Source: Ulota crispa
Taxonomy: Eukaryota; Streptophyta; Bryopsida; Orthotrichales; Orthotrichaceae
DNA length: 64,000 nucleotides
Direction: 5' to 3'
Assembly (NCBI GenBank): GCA_963920765.1
Contig: OY987245.1
Coordinates: 9,936,727-10,000,726, forward strand
The notes under the pieces are model-generated. The model was given only the letters and a program-made list of their open reading frames with translations. It did no database searches and was not told the DNA's origin. Of this stretch, positions 22,828 to 33,637 are shown one piece after another. The first letter of the stretch is position 1. Each line of letters begins with the position of its first letter. A program made the translations under genes and the position numbers.

Positions 22828-23759
22828 GCCCAAATTCTGCCCAAACCCCACTTCCATGTCAGACTTTCTGCAGCCAAATATGGGTTGCACTGGCAGTAGA
22901 TACTTCTCCAAAATATCGATCAAATTATGAAACTTCACAGGACGAGCCCCGGTACTGTAGGAATGTAGCTTGCCGTCACTCACATGAAGAGCTCATACAT
23001 CTCCACTCAGAATCAAAGACGTCTACATTTCAAAAAAATGAATACCTATCCACATACAAGAGAGCCCAGGGAAGATGGTTGAAAACAACATATACGTTGA
23101 ACCACTTCATCAAAACCCTAGTGTTTAATCAAGCATCAGAGAGAAGCACAAAGCGAGGCATGGTAAGCTTCAGAGCAGGTCACAGAAATCAATGGTACTC
23201 AAATTCAATCACAACATAATTGAAAAAACAATTAAAAAGCAAGAGACCTCCATATATCACTTCTTCTTCATAGCAAGCATTGACAGTATCACTTTCACAA
23301 ATGCCCGGTCTAATAGTACAAAGAAATCAAACAAAAAGAGACACCTTACGAAGAACGTGGAGCATTAAAAAGACACAACCGAAGCTCGGTGATTCCTGAG
23401 CGTAACCTCAACATCGGTTACATTAAAGGAGATGGTCAAGGTTCTATAACATTATACTCTAAATGAAGCATATCTCAACATAAGGGGTGTTACAGGAAGA
23501 AGGCAAGTTTAGCATTTCATTCCAAAACTCTATTTAAGAGGTGCCCAGTTCGGTAACAAACTTGCAGATCGTAAAGCAAAATTGCTTTTTTTTATATCAG
23601 AGACAAGACCAGGAAATTTAATGTGGTTCAGAAATGGCGAAGAGCATGTAGGGTGTTAAAAACAAACACTTTCTCCAATGCAGTATAGCCCAATTGGACA
23701 AGGAAAGCTAAAACTAAGAGTAGAAACATCATTTGTGTACTCGCTCAGAAAATGCTAAC
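22828..23759. other. BUD23 downstream flank
   Basis: No coding frame of note. Towards 23500-23760 it is probably the distal 3' flank of BUD23, transcribed right to left. No repeat with a partner elsewhere in the window was found. Confidence 0.35.
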
Positions 23760-23823
23760 AAAATTAGGGTATGGGAAAATTAGGGCATGGGAAAATTAGG
23801 GCATGGGAAAATTAGGGCATGGG
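23760..23823. repeat. 16-bp minisatellite, 4 copies, in BUD23 3' region
   Basis: The unit AAAATTAGGGCATGGG is repeated four times in perfect register, with one base different in the first copy (GTATGGG). It ends 47 bp from the BUD23 stop codon, so it probably lies in the 3' untranslated region of that transcript. Confidence 0.9.
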
Positions 23824-23870
23824 AAGAAGGGGACGGAGAAGAGAAACCTTGTGTCAAATTGAGAAGAATC

Positions 23871-24767
23871 TCAAAAATGGGTTTTCCTTTTGCGACCTGT
23901 GTACTTCGAATCCTCCGGCACATTCGTGTAACCTCGGTGTCTCCGCTGGTCTTTCTTCTTCAAAACCCACGACCGACCTTTAACGTTCTTCGCTTCGTTC
24001 CCTCTCCTCTGTTTCTTAGCAGGGCGTTGCCTCTCCGCCACGTGTACAGTATTGTCTTCACCCTCTTCTTCATCACTACCACTCTCTTCACTACCACTCA
24101 TCATTTCACTTCCATCTTTGCCCTTGGGAACCACGGTACTCGTACTCGGCGGTCCACAACTGAGCACCAGATAATACTTCTTCGCCCGGGTACTATGCGG
24201 ATAATCCACAACCAACCCCCCAGCGAATCCCGACCTCATCGCCGCAGACAAGATCATCTCCAGCTGTGCGCGGTTCTCCGGATACACCTGCAAAACAGCT
24301 TTAGCTCCTCGAGCGAGAGACTTATACAACGATCCGAAGAAAGCTTTGAGCCGTAATCGAGGGTGATTACAAGTCTTATCCGCGTTGCACAACCACTGCA
24401 CAGCTGAAATGCTAATGGCACCATCTAGGGTTCCTGGTCGAAACCCTAACCCCTGGCCGATGTCGCTCAAAAGGAGATCCCCCTCGGTCTCCCGCTCCAC
24501 GGCCACGTCCAACATGGCCTCGGAGATGTCCATCCCGATCCAGTGATGCCCGCTCTCGCTCAGCGTCTCCCCGCTCAGCCCCGACCCGCATCCGATGTCC
24601 AGGAGTAACCGCGACACGCCGTCCTCCGGGAGGGCTAGAAGCTCTAAAGCGCGTTCTGATAGCTTCGCTTGGATTTTGACGATGCGAGAGGAGGTCGTGT
24701 ACTTGCGCGCTTCCCTGTCGTTGTAGAAAATCTCCGGCGGCGCTTGCTGCTCCGGCCGTATCGACAT
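23871..24767 (-). CDS. BUD23: 18S rRNA (guanine-N7)-methyltransferase, BUD23/WBSCR22 family (plant RID2)
   Basis: Single-exon frame of 298 aa. The family uses SAM to methylate a conserved guanine of 18S rRNA at N7 and helps mature the 40S subunit, acting in the nucleus with TRMT112 as partner. The start ATG at 24767 gives MSIRPEQQAPPEIFYNDREA, matching the family N-terminus; the frame upstream of it lacks an ATG. SAM-binding motif LLLDIGCGSGLSG spans residues 54-66, with the acidic post-motif GMDISEAMLD at 78-87. SISAVQWLCNAD (119-130) and VLQVYPEN (158-165) are family blocks. The C-terminal domain has an acidic stretch SGSEESGSDEEEGED (224-238) and ends GRSWVLKKKDQRR and YTGRKRKTHF, the basic tail typical of BUD23. 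Length is normal for plants. Telo-boxes lie about 225-250 bp upstream. Confidence 0.95.
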   Translation of the reverse strand: MSIRPEQQAPPEIFYNDREARKYTTSSRIVKIQAKLSERALELLALPEDGVSRLLLDIGCGSGLSGETLSESGHHWIGMDISEAMLDVAVERETEGDLLLSDIGQGLGFRPGTLDGAISISAVQWLCNADKTCNHPRLRLKAFFGSLYKSLARGAKAVLQVYPENRAQLEMILSAAMRSGFAGGLVVDYPHSTRAKKYYLVLSCGPPSTSTVVPKGKDGSEMMSGSEESGSDEEEGEDNTVHVAERQRPAKKQRRGNEAKNVKGRSWVLKKKDQRRHRGYTNVPEDSKYTGRKRKTHF

Positions 24768-24990
24768 CGCGGGGCGTTGTGCGCTCCCCCGTGCTGGCCT
24801 CCCCTGGTAATCGAGTTCCTTCAAGTGGAACAAAATTTTGTGAGCTGGAGTTTCTACACGGAATTGTACGATAGAATCGTGAGAGTTATTGTGGAGAGAG
24901 TGCGGGTTTGATTGTGCGGGTTTGATTGTGCGGGGAGCGCACGACGTTGCAAAGGTCGTGAAAAGTTCGGCGACAGGTCGAGCGCATAAT

Positions 24991-25016
24991 CCTAAACCCT
25001 AAACCCTAACCCTAAT
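24991..25016. promoter_or_regulatory. Telo-box array upstream of BUD23
   Basis: Consecutive CCTAAACCCTAAACCC and TAACCCTAAT give two to three overlapping AAACCCTAA-type boxes. In plants, telo-boxes near transcription starts mark ribosome-biogenesis and translation genes and are bound by Myb-like telobox proteins. The position, about 225-250 bp before the BUD23 start codon, fits that role. The binding itself is inference. Confidence 0.7.
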
Positions 25017-25077
25017 GCGAGAACGCAGACAACGAAGCTCCATCACAACAAGACAGAAGAGGGTTAACCCCTGACCG

Positions 25078-25308
25078 CCCAGCCCATATTCATCAAAATC
25101 TAGACCCATTCACACTCAATGCAATCAAATTGTCATCACAAACAAGATCCACGTAATCTAACCATATTGAATGGTAGGTGAGACAAACTCCAAAGTATAA
25201 GGAAAAGGACAAATGGTTTGACCATACCAATAGAAAGATTATAACAAGTCAAACAAGAATTTTGTCATTTTTGAGTACCTCATTTTGAGGTCTTGGGGAG
25301 CTCACGGG
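25078..25308. repeat. TTAA-flanked short TIR element (231 bp)
   Basis: It begins CCCCTGACCGCCCAGCCC and ends GGGGAGCTCACGGG, with TTAA on both sides (25074-25077 and 25309-25312). The sub-terminal AAAGATTATAACAAGTCAAA matches AAAAGATTATAATGGTCAAA in the copies at 757 and 30540. It sits close upstream of the BUD23 telo-boxes. Confidence 0.75.
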
Positions 25309-25391
25309 TTAACCTAATGTCTGGGGAAATCGCCGCGGTTAGCCGGTTGAAATTGCAAAAAAACCAATTGAAACTTGAAACTATTGGATTA

Positions 25392-25882
25392 AAAAGTGGA
25401 TTAAAAAGTGGATTAAAAGTGGATTAAAAAGGGAATTGATATAGGTACATTGAGTTGATATTTGCACACCGCTTGGGCTAAGTTTTAGATTTCTACCATC
25501 ATAAAGCTAAATTTGAGAATTTTGAATTCACATTTGGAGACCATGATTTAGTTTAGATCCACTAAAAAAAGTTGTAATTCAACAACACCCAATGAAAAAG
25601 TTTAGCTAGGGATCCCTCTCATAGTATGAATTTAAAAACTTAAATTATACTTAGTTTATTTTGGATTTTTTCAATTGATACTATGAGCAAAATCTAGAGC
25701 TAAAAAACAAAATTGAGGTAAGTTTTCACCTTTTGTGTCAAGCTGTATTTTCAATTTAGTGATGTTTTGCATGTGGTCGATACTTACTTTAATATTATAA
25801 ATATTAACCATATATAAATGTTGACCATGTATAGTATGTGTTGTAGACTAGTTGAAAAGGGGTGATATGCATATCAATTCCC
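25392..25882. repeat. Short tandem repeat plus diverged GGGRATTGATAT foldback
   Basis: GGATTAAAAAGT is repeated about four times from 25392 to 25430. It is followed at 25431 by GGGAATTGATATAGGTACAT, the left end of a foldback related to 21534-21941, whose right end TATGCATATCAATTCCC is at 25866-25882. Shared internal blocks are TTTACCATCA-like sequence and CAACACCCAATGAAAAAGTT. The next 170 bases (to about 26060) also resemble 22420-22580, so a larger segment was copied. Confidence 0.6.
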
Positions 25883-26670
25883 AATTGGCATTTGCTATCA
25901 CCAAGAAGTTTTGATTTGGGATCTCAAATAGCTCACTAGAATTGCACTCATTTATATTCCAACTTCTTTGTTGATCTCAAATTTAGTAAAGGTGTGGAAT
26001 CATTTCAAATACAAGAAAAACATCTTGTATTGTATTAGTTGCAAAAGCACTTTTAGGCATTTAGGGGTTAAACAATGTTGTGAGGAGTAGGGAGCATGTT
26101 GCAAGAATACCCTAATGCTAGATACGCTTGTTGCAACAAATGCAAGCCTTGGGTCCACTTTCTTTTAGGGTCCAATTGTTGAGCCAATTTAGAATTCACC
26201 AAAGTGAACTAATGGAATTATTCCAATCCTTGAATTGGGTCATCAACAATGCCCTTGCATCCTAAAATTTTATATTGAGGATTTGACCAATTGGTTATAT
26301 TAATAACATGGTTACTTATGTGGCAATATTTAGACTCAAAGTTGGAACTAAGTAAAAAAGTAGAGTAGTCACAAGGTTTTAACCCAATTCAACATGGGCC
26401 CAAGTTGTTAATTTGAAATTGGGCCAACAATTGGGGTCAAGGCTTTGTATTGGGTTCAAAACAAATTTAGACCCAATTGATGTTCCACTACAATGGAGAC
26501 TTGGACTAGGGCATTGATTTTATTTGGCCCTTAAGATCACTTTATATTTGGCCTAGGACCAATTCCAAGTTGCCAAATTCACAATCTAAGAGGTAATTAA
26601 TTGAGCTCAATTTTTCATTTGGCCCTTATATAAAGCCTTTGGACTCAGTTTATGATAGACTTCAAATTAA

Positions 26671-27581
26671 CACCTAAAGGTCCAAGCAAAGTTTTTACCA
26701 AAAACTCTCCAAAATTGCCATTTTTAGAGAATCAACTAAATTTGAAAACAAAAACGTTTTTATGCGTATGTAACCATAGGATCTTGTAGAAGAATAGTTT
26801 TAGAAGATGTGGAAAAAATTTCAAAGTTTTCCATTACGTGGATTGGAAGATAAAATGTTTTGAATATTCAAAATTGTCTTGTGAAAAACCGGGCAGCTGT
26901 CTTTCAAAAGGTCAAACTCCTATGGAAAAAGGGTTGTGTGAGTGGTGCTTCTCTAGACTCCTTATTCCACCTAAGTATTGTAAATGTCAAAAATGTTTCA
27001 AATCATTTGGAATTTTATAACACAAAGCAAAAAAATTAGTAAGTAAAAAGAAGTAGAGAATGATTCAAAACATTAAATTGTTAAGAATTTAATTATGGAA
27101 ATGAAAAATGCCAATCTCAATGGTTGAAATGTTGTAATAAACAATCTCCATCCTTTGGTTTTGTGTGTTTTTCCAAAATGTTGAAAATTGAGTAAAATAA
27201 AGGACTTCAAATTTTATTTTAGAGTAGAGAATCCATAAGTGCCTGCAAACAAAAAATCCTAATAACTTTCATCTCATTGATCAAAACAAAATGATTCAAA
27301 GCTTCCTACATTCACATGAATCTCCTAAACCAATTTTTTTTTAATTTGAAAAAGTGAATTTTAAAAATCTGCCCGGGCTGCCTAATGAACGCAAAAAAAC
27401 AACATATTAGGCCATAACTTTTTACTCATAATTCCAAATGTCATGAAATTTAGTGCACATGAAAGATAAACCTTGTCCTCACATTCTATTAAAATTTCAG
27501 CCTAAAGTATGAAAAAGCTCCAATCACATATACCTGCCCCAAATTGCTATGTTTCTAAAAAAGGATCTGGTCCTTTAGGGG
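26671..27581. repeat. TTAA-flanked long TIR element (911 bp), copy 1
   Basis: It starts CACCTAAAGGTCCAAGC and ends GGATCTGGTCCTTTAGGGG, with TTAA on both sides (26667-26670 and 27582-27585). The layout resembles the copies at 29217, 40891 and 53177. The interior is AT-rich and encodes nothing recognisable. Confidence 0.65.
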
Positions 27582-27585
27582 TTAA

Positions 27586-28635
27586 TAAAGTGAACACGGG
27601 TTCTTGAATTGGATGGTGAGTACTAATTTTTTTTTTAAAACTTAGATACAGCTTTTAGCACCAAGAATTTGCTTTGGCTCAAAAAATTTGCCACTTAAGC
27701 AGCCATGTCATCAGACCACTTGAGTTAACCCTCAAAATAAAACCATAGAGCCCAAGGGTGCAATTGATGGCCTAATTCATGAATTGGAACCATCACATTA
27801 GTTTGATGATTAAATTGAACCAACTATGAAGTCCTACTTAAAAATAGCCCTTACGGGTAGGAGACTGAATTGGTCACAAACAAGAATGGGCTTTGGATAG
27901 CCGCTCAAGAAAACACCTAAAGTATTTGTGACTATTTTCATAGCGTTGATACCGCTTCCGTGTAGTTGATAGATAAATTTTGAAGCAGTTAATAACATAG
28001 TTGCAAGACATTGGTGAATAATGTACAACACAAATAATTACACAGTGTAAAAGTTAATCACAATTTATATTCTTTTTTTTATTTTTTTATTTTATACTGA
28101 TGGAGCTATAGACTTTGGGAAATGTGATCTTGTTCTTGGCCAGACCTTGTTGGAAATGCAGTTGGTAAGATTTTCTGTCAGAAACATAAATAGAAATGAC
28201 CGCCCCAGCCCGGCGAAATAGTCAAACCATGCAATCAAAGCCTCAACGATAATCCGCGAAGCCAGTTCCTGTTCATTTATTTATTTATTTATTTTCAGGA
28301 ATTGCTAGAAAGTCTGGAATAATTTGCATGGTGAAGTCGAATATTTTTACATTCATGTTTATTTTGGATAGATATCACTAGATAATTTTCATACTGTACA
28401 AGGGGTAAAAGTAACTAATGAAAACCATGCAGTTTTCCTTCCAAGAAAGAAGAGATGCATGGAGTGACTAGGTCAAATGGCCAATCACATAATTTTAGTG
28501 ACACAATAATTTCTATGATGGATAGAGAATAATCTGGTGGAGAAGAGGCTCACTTATTATATAACGTTAAATGATTTTTACATTCATCTCAATATTTCAT
28601 TTGATATTGTATGAAGATTGAGAGTTCAATCATAC
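27586..28635. other. AT-rich spacer
   Basis: No gene is supported. A short (TTTA)n run lies at about 28274-28296. The small frame near 27834-28031 is not convincing. Confidence 0.4.
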
Positions 28636-28639
28636 TTAA

Positions 28640-30608
28640 CCCCTAAGTGCCCATGTCAAATTCATGCCACGTTGGATCTCATTGCAAATAATTTGGCACC
28701 GGGTGATAGCATGATCAAGGTACCCCAATATGGCCTCCCTCAACCTCCGGACAAGACTCCCATCTTGTGCGTCTAGATTATTTTTGTTTGGGAAAAAATG
28801 GAACTCGCAAGTGATGAGACATTTTTCTTAAGCTTTCTTTACTCTAAGACATTCATTTAGAAAGTGTCCCTTCCATCAAAAGGACTTTCTTGATTTTTTT
28901 TCACGCCATAAAAGTGATTAGAACCCAAATGTCCTGATTTGGACTTTTTTGACTTGTAATTTATAATGGCTCCCCAAAATGAACTATTAACATTTTTATA
29001 ATTTTGACCATACGTGCACCTAGAAACAAGTAAATATGCATGCTTTTGTCACTTAAAAAGAAAATTTACAAATTTTGTATGTTCTTTATTGGACTTGGAA
29101 AAACTCATATGAAAATGTCCCTAAAAGAATTCACCACAACTCATTTTAATAATGTATGGACTAATACACTTTAAATTCATGGACCATAGAAGCTTGCACA
29201 CCTATAAATATATTAACCCCTAAGGACCATTGTCCCTTTGGGGGACAAATGGGATTTCAGGCAGGTACCTATGGCCTCAATTTTTGTCCTAATTTTTTGA
29301 AACCTTTTTTGAAGATAGGAAAACACATTAGCTTTTGGGGAATATAATTTTTATTCCAAATGATGCCAAGGAGCAAAAGTTATGCCCAAATAAGCGCAAA
29401 TTTGGGGACTAGGGGCAGCAAAAAAATTCTTATAAAAACTTGAAAAAAAAATTTAATTTTTTTTCTCATAGATTATAACTTTATATACTTCTAGAGCTTT
29501 GATTCATTCCATTTGGACTAGTTATGAGAAAGTTATGGACAATCTTGTTTTTTGGGCAACTCAAGCATCTTCTTGAAAAAATAACTTATAAACTTCATTT
29601 TTGAATGCAAATTTAACATTTTCCCAAAAGAAAATGTTGGTGAGGGTGAAGTTTGCTTTCTAGAACAATCTCACCATTGAGATTATTGCGTTTCAATTCC
29701 ATTGCAGGGTTATTAGCAATTTAAGTTTTTCTTCAATCTCATACCTTCCTCTACCTAATGTTATTTTAAAGAATGAAAATTAAGTATTATTTTTTGAAAA
29801 ATTTTCCCAAGATTCCCAACTCAACTTCCCACCATGCAAAAATAGAATTCCAAACTCTATGGTGCAAAAATTTTAAGTTAAAAATGTTCAAAGTTTAAAA
29901 ATCTAGTCAAGCAAGGTGCAAAAAAAGTTGTTTTTTACTTTTAAATGCAAATATCTTCCAATGTGTGCAGTCAAAGTTCTTGAGTTTTGTATGACACATT
30001 CTTATAATAGTCTAGCACAAGATCTTACGGTCAGATATGCAAAATGCCTGATTTTCAAACTTTTTGACTCTTTGCCATAGAAGTGGCAGTTTTGAGTGTC
30101 TTTTGACAAAATAAAGGCCAGGGTCCTTTAGGGGTTAATCTAATTCCTACTAACCAAAATTGTAGTCTAGATGAGTCCTTTAGTGAATTTTGATGAAATG
30201 AGACAGTTCCGGAACTTCTTATAAAATCGCTCATTTGGACATGATAACATTCATCATTTGAAAAAGTGTATTTTTTTCTACTAATCTACAAGTATAAGCA
30301 ACTTCTTGCCAAAAAATTAAGAGCATAGCACTCTCTAGTACAATGTAAAATAGCAGAAGTATCATGGGTATGGCCAAATCAGAGTTAAGCAGCCTTTTTT
30401 GGGTACCCTGATCGTGCCATCACCCCATCGCAAATTCATAAACAACATCTGGAAGAGTTAGCTTTTGATATTGCACAAGGCTTAGGGTTCGCAATTGTAT
30501 GGAAATTTTGGTAAGTTCTTATTGCACAGATTAAAAGATTATAATGGTCAAAGACAATAAACTAGTGAATATGGAGAGGCCAAATTTGGGGCTCTGGGTG
30601 CTCAAGGG
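28640..30608. repeat. TTAA-flanked ~240-bp family copy split by inserted DNA
   Basis: The left end CCCCTAAGTGCCCATGTCAA with following CTCATTGCAAATAATTTGG matches the reverse of the right end of the copy at 47065-47305. The right end, AAAAGATTATAATGGTCAAA to GGTGCTCAAGGG, matches the copy at 757-997. TTAA lies at 28636-28639 and 30609-30612. The family is about 240 bp long, so roughly 1.7 kb has been inserted, including the long TTAA element at 29217-30134. Confidence 0.65.
29217..30134. repeat. TTAA-flanked long TIR element (918 bp), copy 2
   Basis: It begins CCCCTAAGGACCATTGTCCC and ends CCAGGGTCCTTTAGGGG, with TTAA on both sides (29213-29216 and 30135-30138). Near the left end, CCCTTTGGGGGACAAATGGG parallels CCCTTGGGGGCCAAGTGGGG of the copy at 53177. 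Near the right end, GGCAGTTTTGAGTG parallels GGCAGTTTTGAATG. No coding capacity is seen. Confidence 0.8.
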
Positions 30609-30612
30609 TTAA

Positions 30613-31555
30613 TTGATGCAATCATGCACCCTTTTGTCCAACAAAATGACTTTATGTGGCCTTGTTGGAGAGTTCATATAAGTTATTTTCATTAATTAAG
30701 CAACATGCATCCTAAAATGCATGCATGTAAGGAAAAAAAAGAAGGTAGAATTGTCCCTGTGATTTTGCTTGTCCTTCAATTTAACTATATTTGTAAACTT
30801 CATCCGAATAATGGTAAACGTAATGTTTGAGAGTGATTAAACAATTCCATCCAAAAATTTCACCCTTTTTATAGTATAATGGTTGCAATTGTTAAGATGA
30901 GATAAGATTTTAGCAAAACCATATCACGCATGCACTAGCTGAAAACTTCATACTTGATCAATATGGAGTTGCATGTTATACATGGAGTGCATCTAGACTA
31001 ATGCAATTTCCAAAAACACTCTATATATAACATGCAGCTTCATATTGATCAAATATGGGGTTTGAGCCTAGCATTAGACAAATTGAAGGTTGTCCCTCCA
31101 AAACGAATAAATCCATGCTTTTCTTTGTTTTTGAATTTGTGATAATCCATACTTTTGCTTTTTCACCTTCAGATGGATCCTTCTCCTTAGGAAGGGCATT
31201 TATCTTCATGTGATTTTTCCCATTCTGATGCATTGGGTATTGCATTGGTAAAGAAGCCTATTTTGAATACTCCAAGTATTTCATCACATTTTTAAACTTG
31301 GATTAGTACTTTGAGAAATTTTGTCGTAGTAGAAATTATTGTAGCCACGTTGAATTCAAAGAATGTATGTTTGGGTAGTAAATGGTTTTATTGTAGTTTT
31401 TCTTTTTTGTTAATAAGCATAACTATATTTTTGTGTAGATTCAATTGGCCACCTAGTGCACATCATGAACAAACCTTCCAAGTTTTTTTTTTTCATCTAA
31501 GGAACCAAAGAAAATCCCAAAGGAAAAATTAGAAGACAACCATATGTTTGCACTA
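30613..31555. other. AT-rich spacer with one strong hairpin
   Basis: The main structure is an inverted repeat at 30954-31051: TTGATCAATATGGAGTTGCA pairs with TGCAGCTTCATATTGATCAA. Arms are about 36 bases, with roughly five mismatches and a loop of about 26 bases. Nothing coding is recognised on either strand. Confidence 0.45.
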
Positions 31556-32218
31556 AGTTAGCAACACCCATAACCATCATTGTATTGTACCCATAATCAT
31601 CACCTCTAAAATCTTAGAAAATATGTGGAAGTAAATAGATGTAATTACAAGGAAATACAACATGTGAACATTAAACCATGGTGTTGGTATAAAGTGCAAT
31701 TGTAGTCGGTTTTTTAAAAATTCACAACTTATTCTCACAGTATCCAAATAATACATTCAAAAGTACAAAATCATCATTTTCTCTTGCTAATAGGATCCTA
31801 TAATTTGCTGGATTTTTATTAATAATTATCATGTTCAACATTAGGAAAAATATGGGGCCCCAATAAGGCCTTGAGTTTGGGGGGGTCCTTAGCCATGGGA
31901 ACCCAGTTCCCAATGAAATCATGCGCAGGCAGATGTGGCATTATTGATGCCATATCAGCTTTTCCTATTTTTTAAAATAAAACAAAAACAAAAAAAACAA
32001 AAAAACAAAAACAAAAAAATTTCTTATTTTTTTCTAAGACTTATTTTTTTCTAAATTTTTGGATTTTTTTAATTAATTTTTTCTGGCCATCAGCGGGGGT
32101 TGGTTCCCCACATCGGGAACCAAAAGAATGGAGGGCTAGAATCATTTATAAAAGCCTTCTTCAAGCCCCATATTTTCCTAATGAATCCTTAATTTGACAG
32201 TTACGGGTGCTGCTACCT
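31556..32218. repeat. AGGTAG-family MITE, CACCCATAA subfamily, interrupted by a foldback
   Basis: This is the reverse of the copy at 60680-60999. It starts AGTTAGCAACACCCATAACC, reads through TTCACAACTTATTCTCACAG and CATGTTCAA to 31838, resumes at 32184 with AATCCTTAATTTGACAG, and ends GGTGCTGCTACCT. TA flanks it at 31554-31555 and 32219-32220. The gap is filled by the element 31839-32183. Confidence 0.8.
31839..32183. repeat. Foldback element, CATTAGGAAAA ends (345 bp), nested
   Basis: CATTAGGAAAAATATGGGGC at the left pairs with GCCCCATATTTTCCTAATG at the right. Inside are GGGAACCCAGTTCCC and GGTTCCCCACATCGGGAACC palindromes and an A-rich tract. Joining its flanks restores the sequence seen uninterrupted at 60680-60999, so its boundaries are certain to within a couple of bases. 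No clear target duplication is visible. Confidence 0.8.
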
Positions 32219-32399
32219 TAAGTACCAGTGTACCACCTTTGTTTGGCAGTGAGGAACTTGAAGCAATTTTCATAGACCTTCAATCCCTTTATGACCCTCT
32301 ACCAAAATTAAGGTGTGGTGTGCTAAAATTATCCTTGTCTTAGAAGTATTCTCCTACACAAGATTACATGTTGGAATTATTTAGTTACATCACCGTAAA

Positions 32400-33637
32400 C
32401 ATTTAAAGTAAGGACCCGTGCCTCCCACTTGTCGATGTTGGCATCCACGTAGGACAGATACATGCCAGCTAAGATTCTATAGCGTTCAACGAATCGGGTC
32501 TCGCCGCGGATGCAGGACAAGCCTACTAGAGCCAGTGCTGTGCTTCTCCCAGCACTCGAAGGCGGAAAGGGCAGAGTGAGATCGGGAGGCCGCCATCGCC
32601 GATCGGGGCGCGCTCTTCTCTCGTGCTGCGCTCTCTGTCACCTTCGAAAAATCCCCACTTGCCCAGTCTCGCAGCCATCCCCGCGCCACCCAACTGGCCG
32701 ACTCCTTCCCACATCCATTCCACCCCAGTTCTCAGATCTCCTCCTCACCTCACTCCTCTGTTTCTCCCGTGCACACCGGCTCCCTCTTTTGCCTTATCCA
32801 GATCGCACCCGGCACCGCGTTACCTGCATTGTCTCCACCTCGAACGATCAATACAGCAACCAGACAAACAGTTCTCCATTGCGCATCCTCAGGCATTCCG
32901 CATGTTTTGATCGTAGGGGTACGTACAATACTCGAGATTGCTACCAACAAACAGATTCCCTTCTCGCTCCTTGCAATCCGATTGCCTTCGATTGATTGAC
33001 CCCTCCGATGCAGGTCCGTGTGCCGATTCTGAGTAATAATGATGCATCAGAGTCGTACACGTTCCGTTTCGAGGAAACCCTAAGTTGATCGTCTCGTTGT
33101 TTTCATCCCGAAACATGTTTCAACGACGAGTAATTGCATTCGTTGTTGTTCTTTAGATGTTCCTGTTGTCCACATCCCGATCGATAATGTCAAATCGTCT
33201 CGAAGACCCTGGATCTCTAGTGAGATTAGTATATGCTGGTATATTTTTTTGCGGTGTATAATCGTCCTCTGCTTTTGTGATTGCTGTTGCATCTGAACTA
33301 AGCAGACCTAATTTGTGGACTATTGCAGAGCTGAGCGTTGGTTGTCCTTAGATATTCCCGTTGTCCACATCGCGATGGACAATGTCAAATCGCTTTGAAG
33401 GGCCTGGATCTTTTGCGAGATCACTGATATACGTTTTTCCGGTGTTTAAACGTCCTCTGCTTTTGTGATTGCTGCTGCATCTGAACTAAGCAGACCTAAT
33501 TTGTGGACTATTGCAGAGCTGAGTGTCTGGATCGGGAGATCGACGACCTAGGGATTTCATCAGGAGGCGTTATTCAAGGAGAGAGAGACTTAGGGTTACA
33601 CAACAGAGCAGATTCTCGTGCAGCGAAAATTGTCACA
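32400..33637 (+). other. NECAP promoter and 5' leader with tandem-duplicated acceptor
   Basis: GC content rises from about 32470 to 33000, as expected for a promoter and first exon. From about 33140 to 33525 a segment of about 188 bp is present twice. Each copy ends CTAATTTGTGGACTATTGCAGAGCTGAG, broken here by a predicted acceptor: CTATTGCAG at 33328 and again at 33516. The second acceptor precedes the start codon by 121 bases. The frame of 161 codons crossing 32510-32995 has no recognisable domain. Confidence 0.5.

Noticed and set aside
24768-24833. N-terminal extension of the BUD23 frame
   Set aside because: The extension starts at TTG, not ATG, and does not resemble the family; the ATG at 24767 gives the conserved N-terminus.
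32510-32995. 161-codon frame upstream of NECAP
   Set aside because: GC-rich promoter or leader sequence open in several frames; no domain recognised.
33503-33637. Upstream open extension of NECAP exon 1
   Set aside because: It crosses the predicted splice acceptor at 33516 and has no similarity to NECAP; the ATG at 33638 matches the family start.
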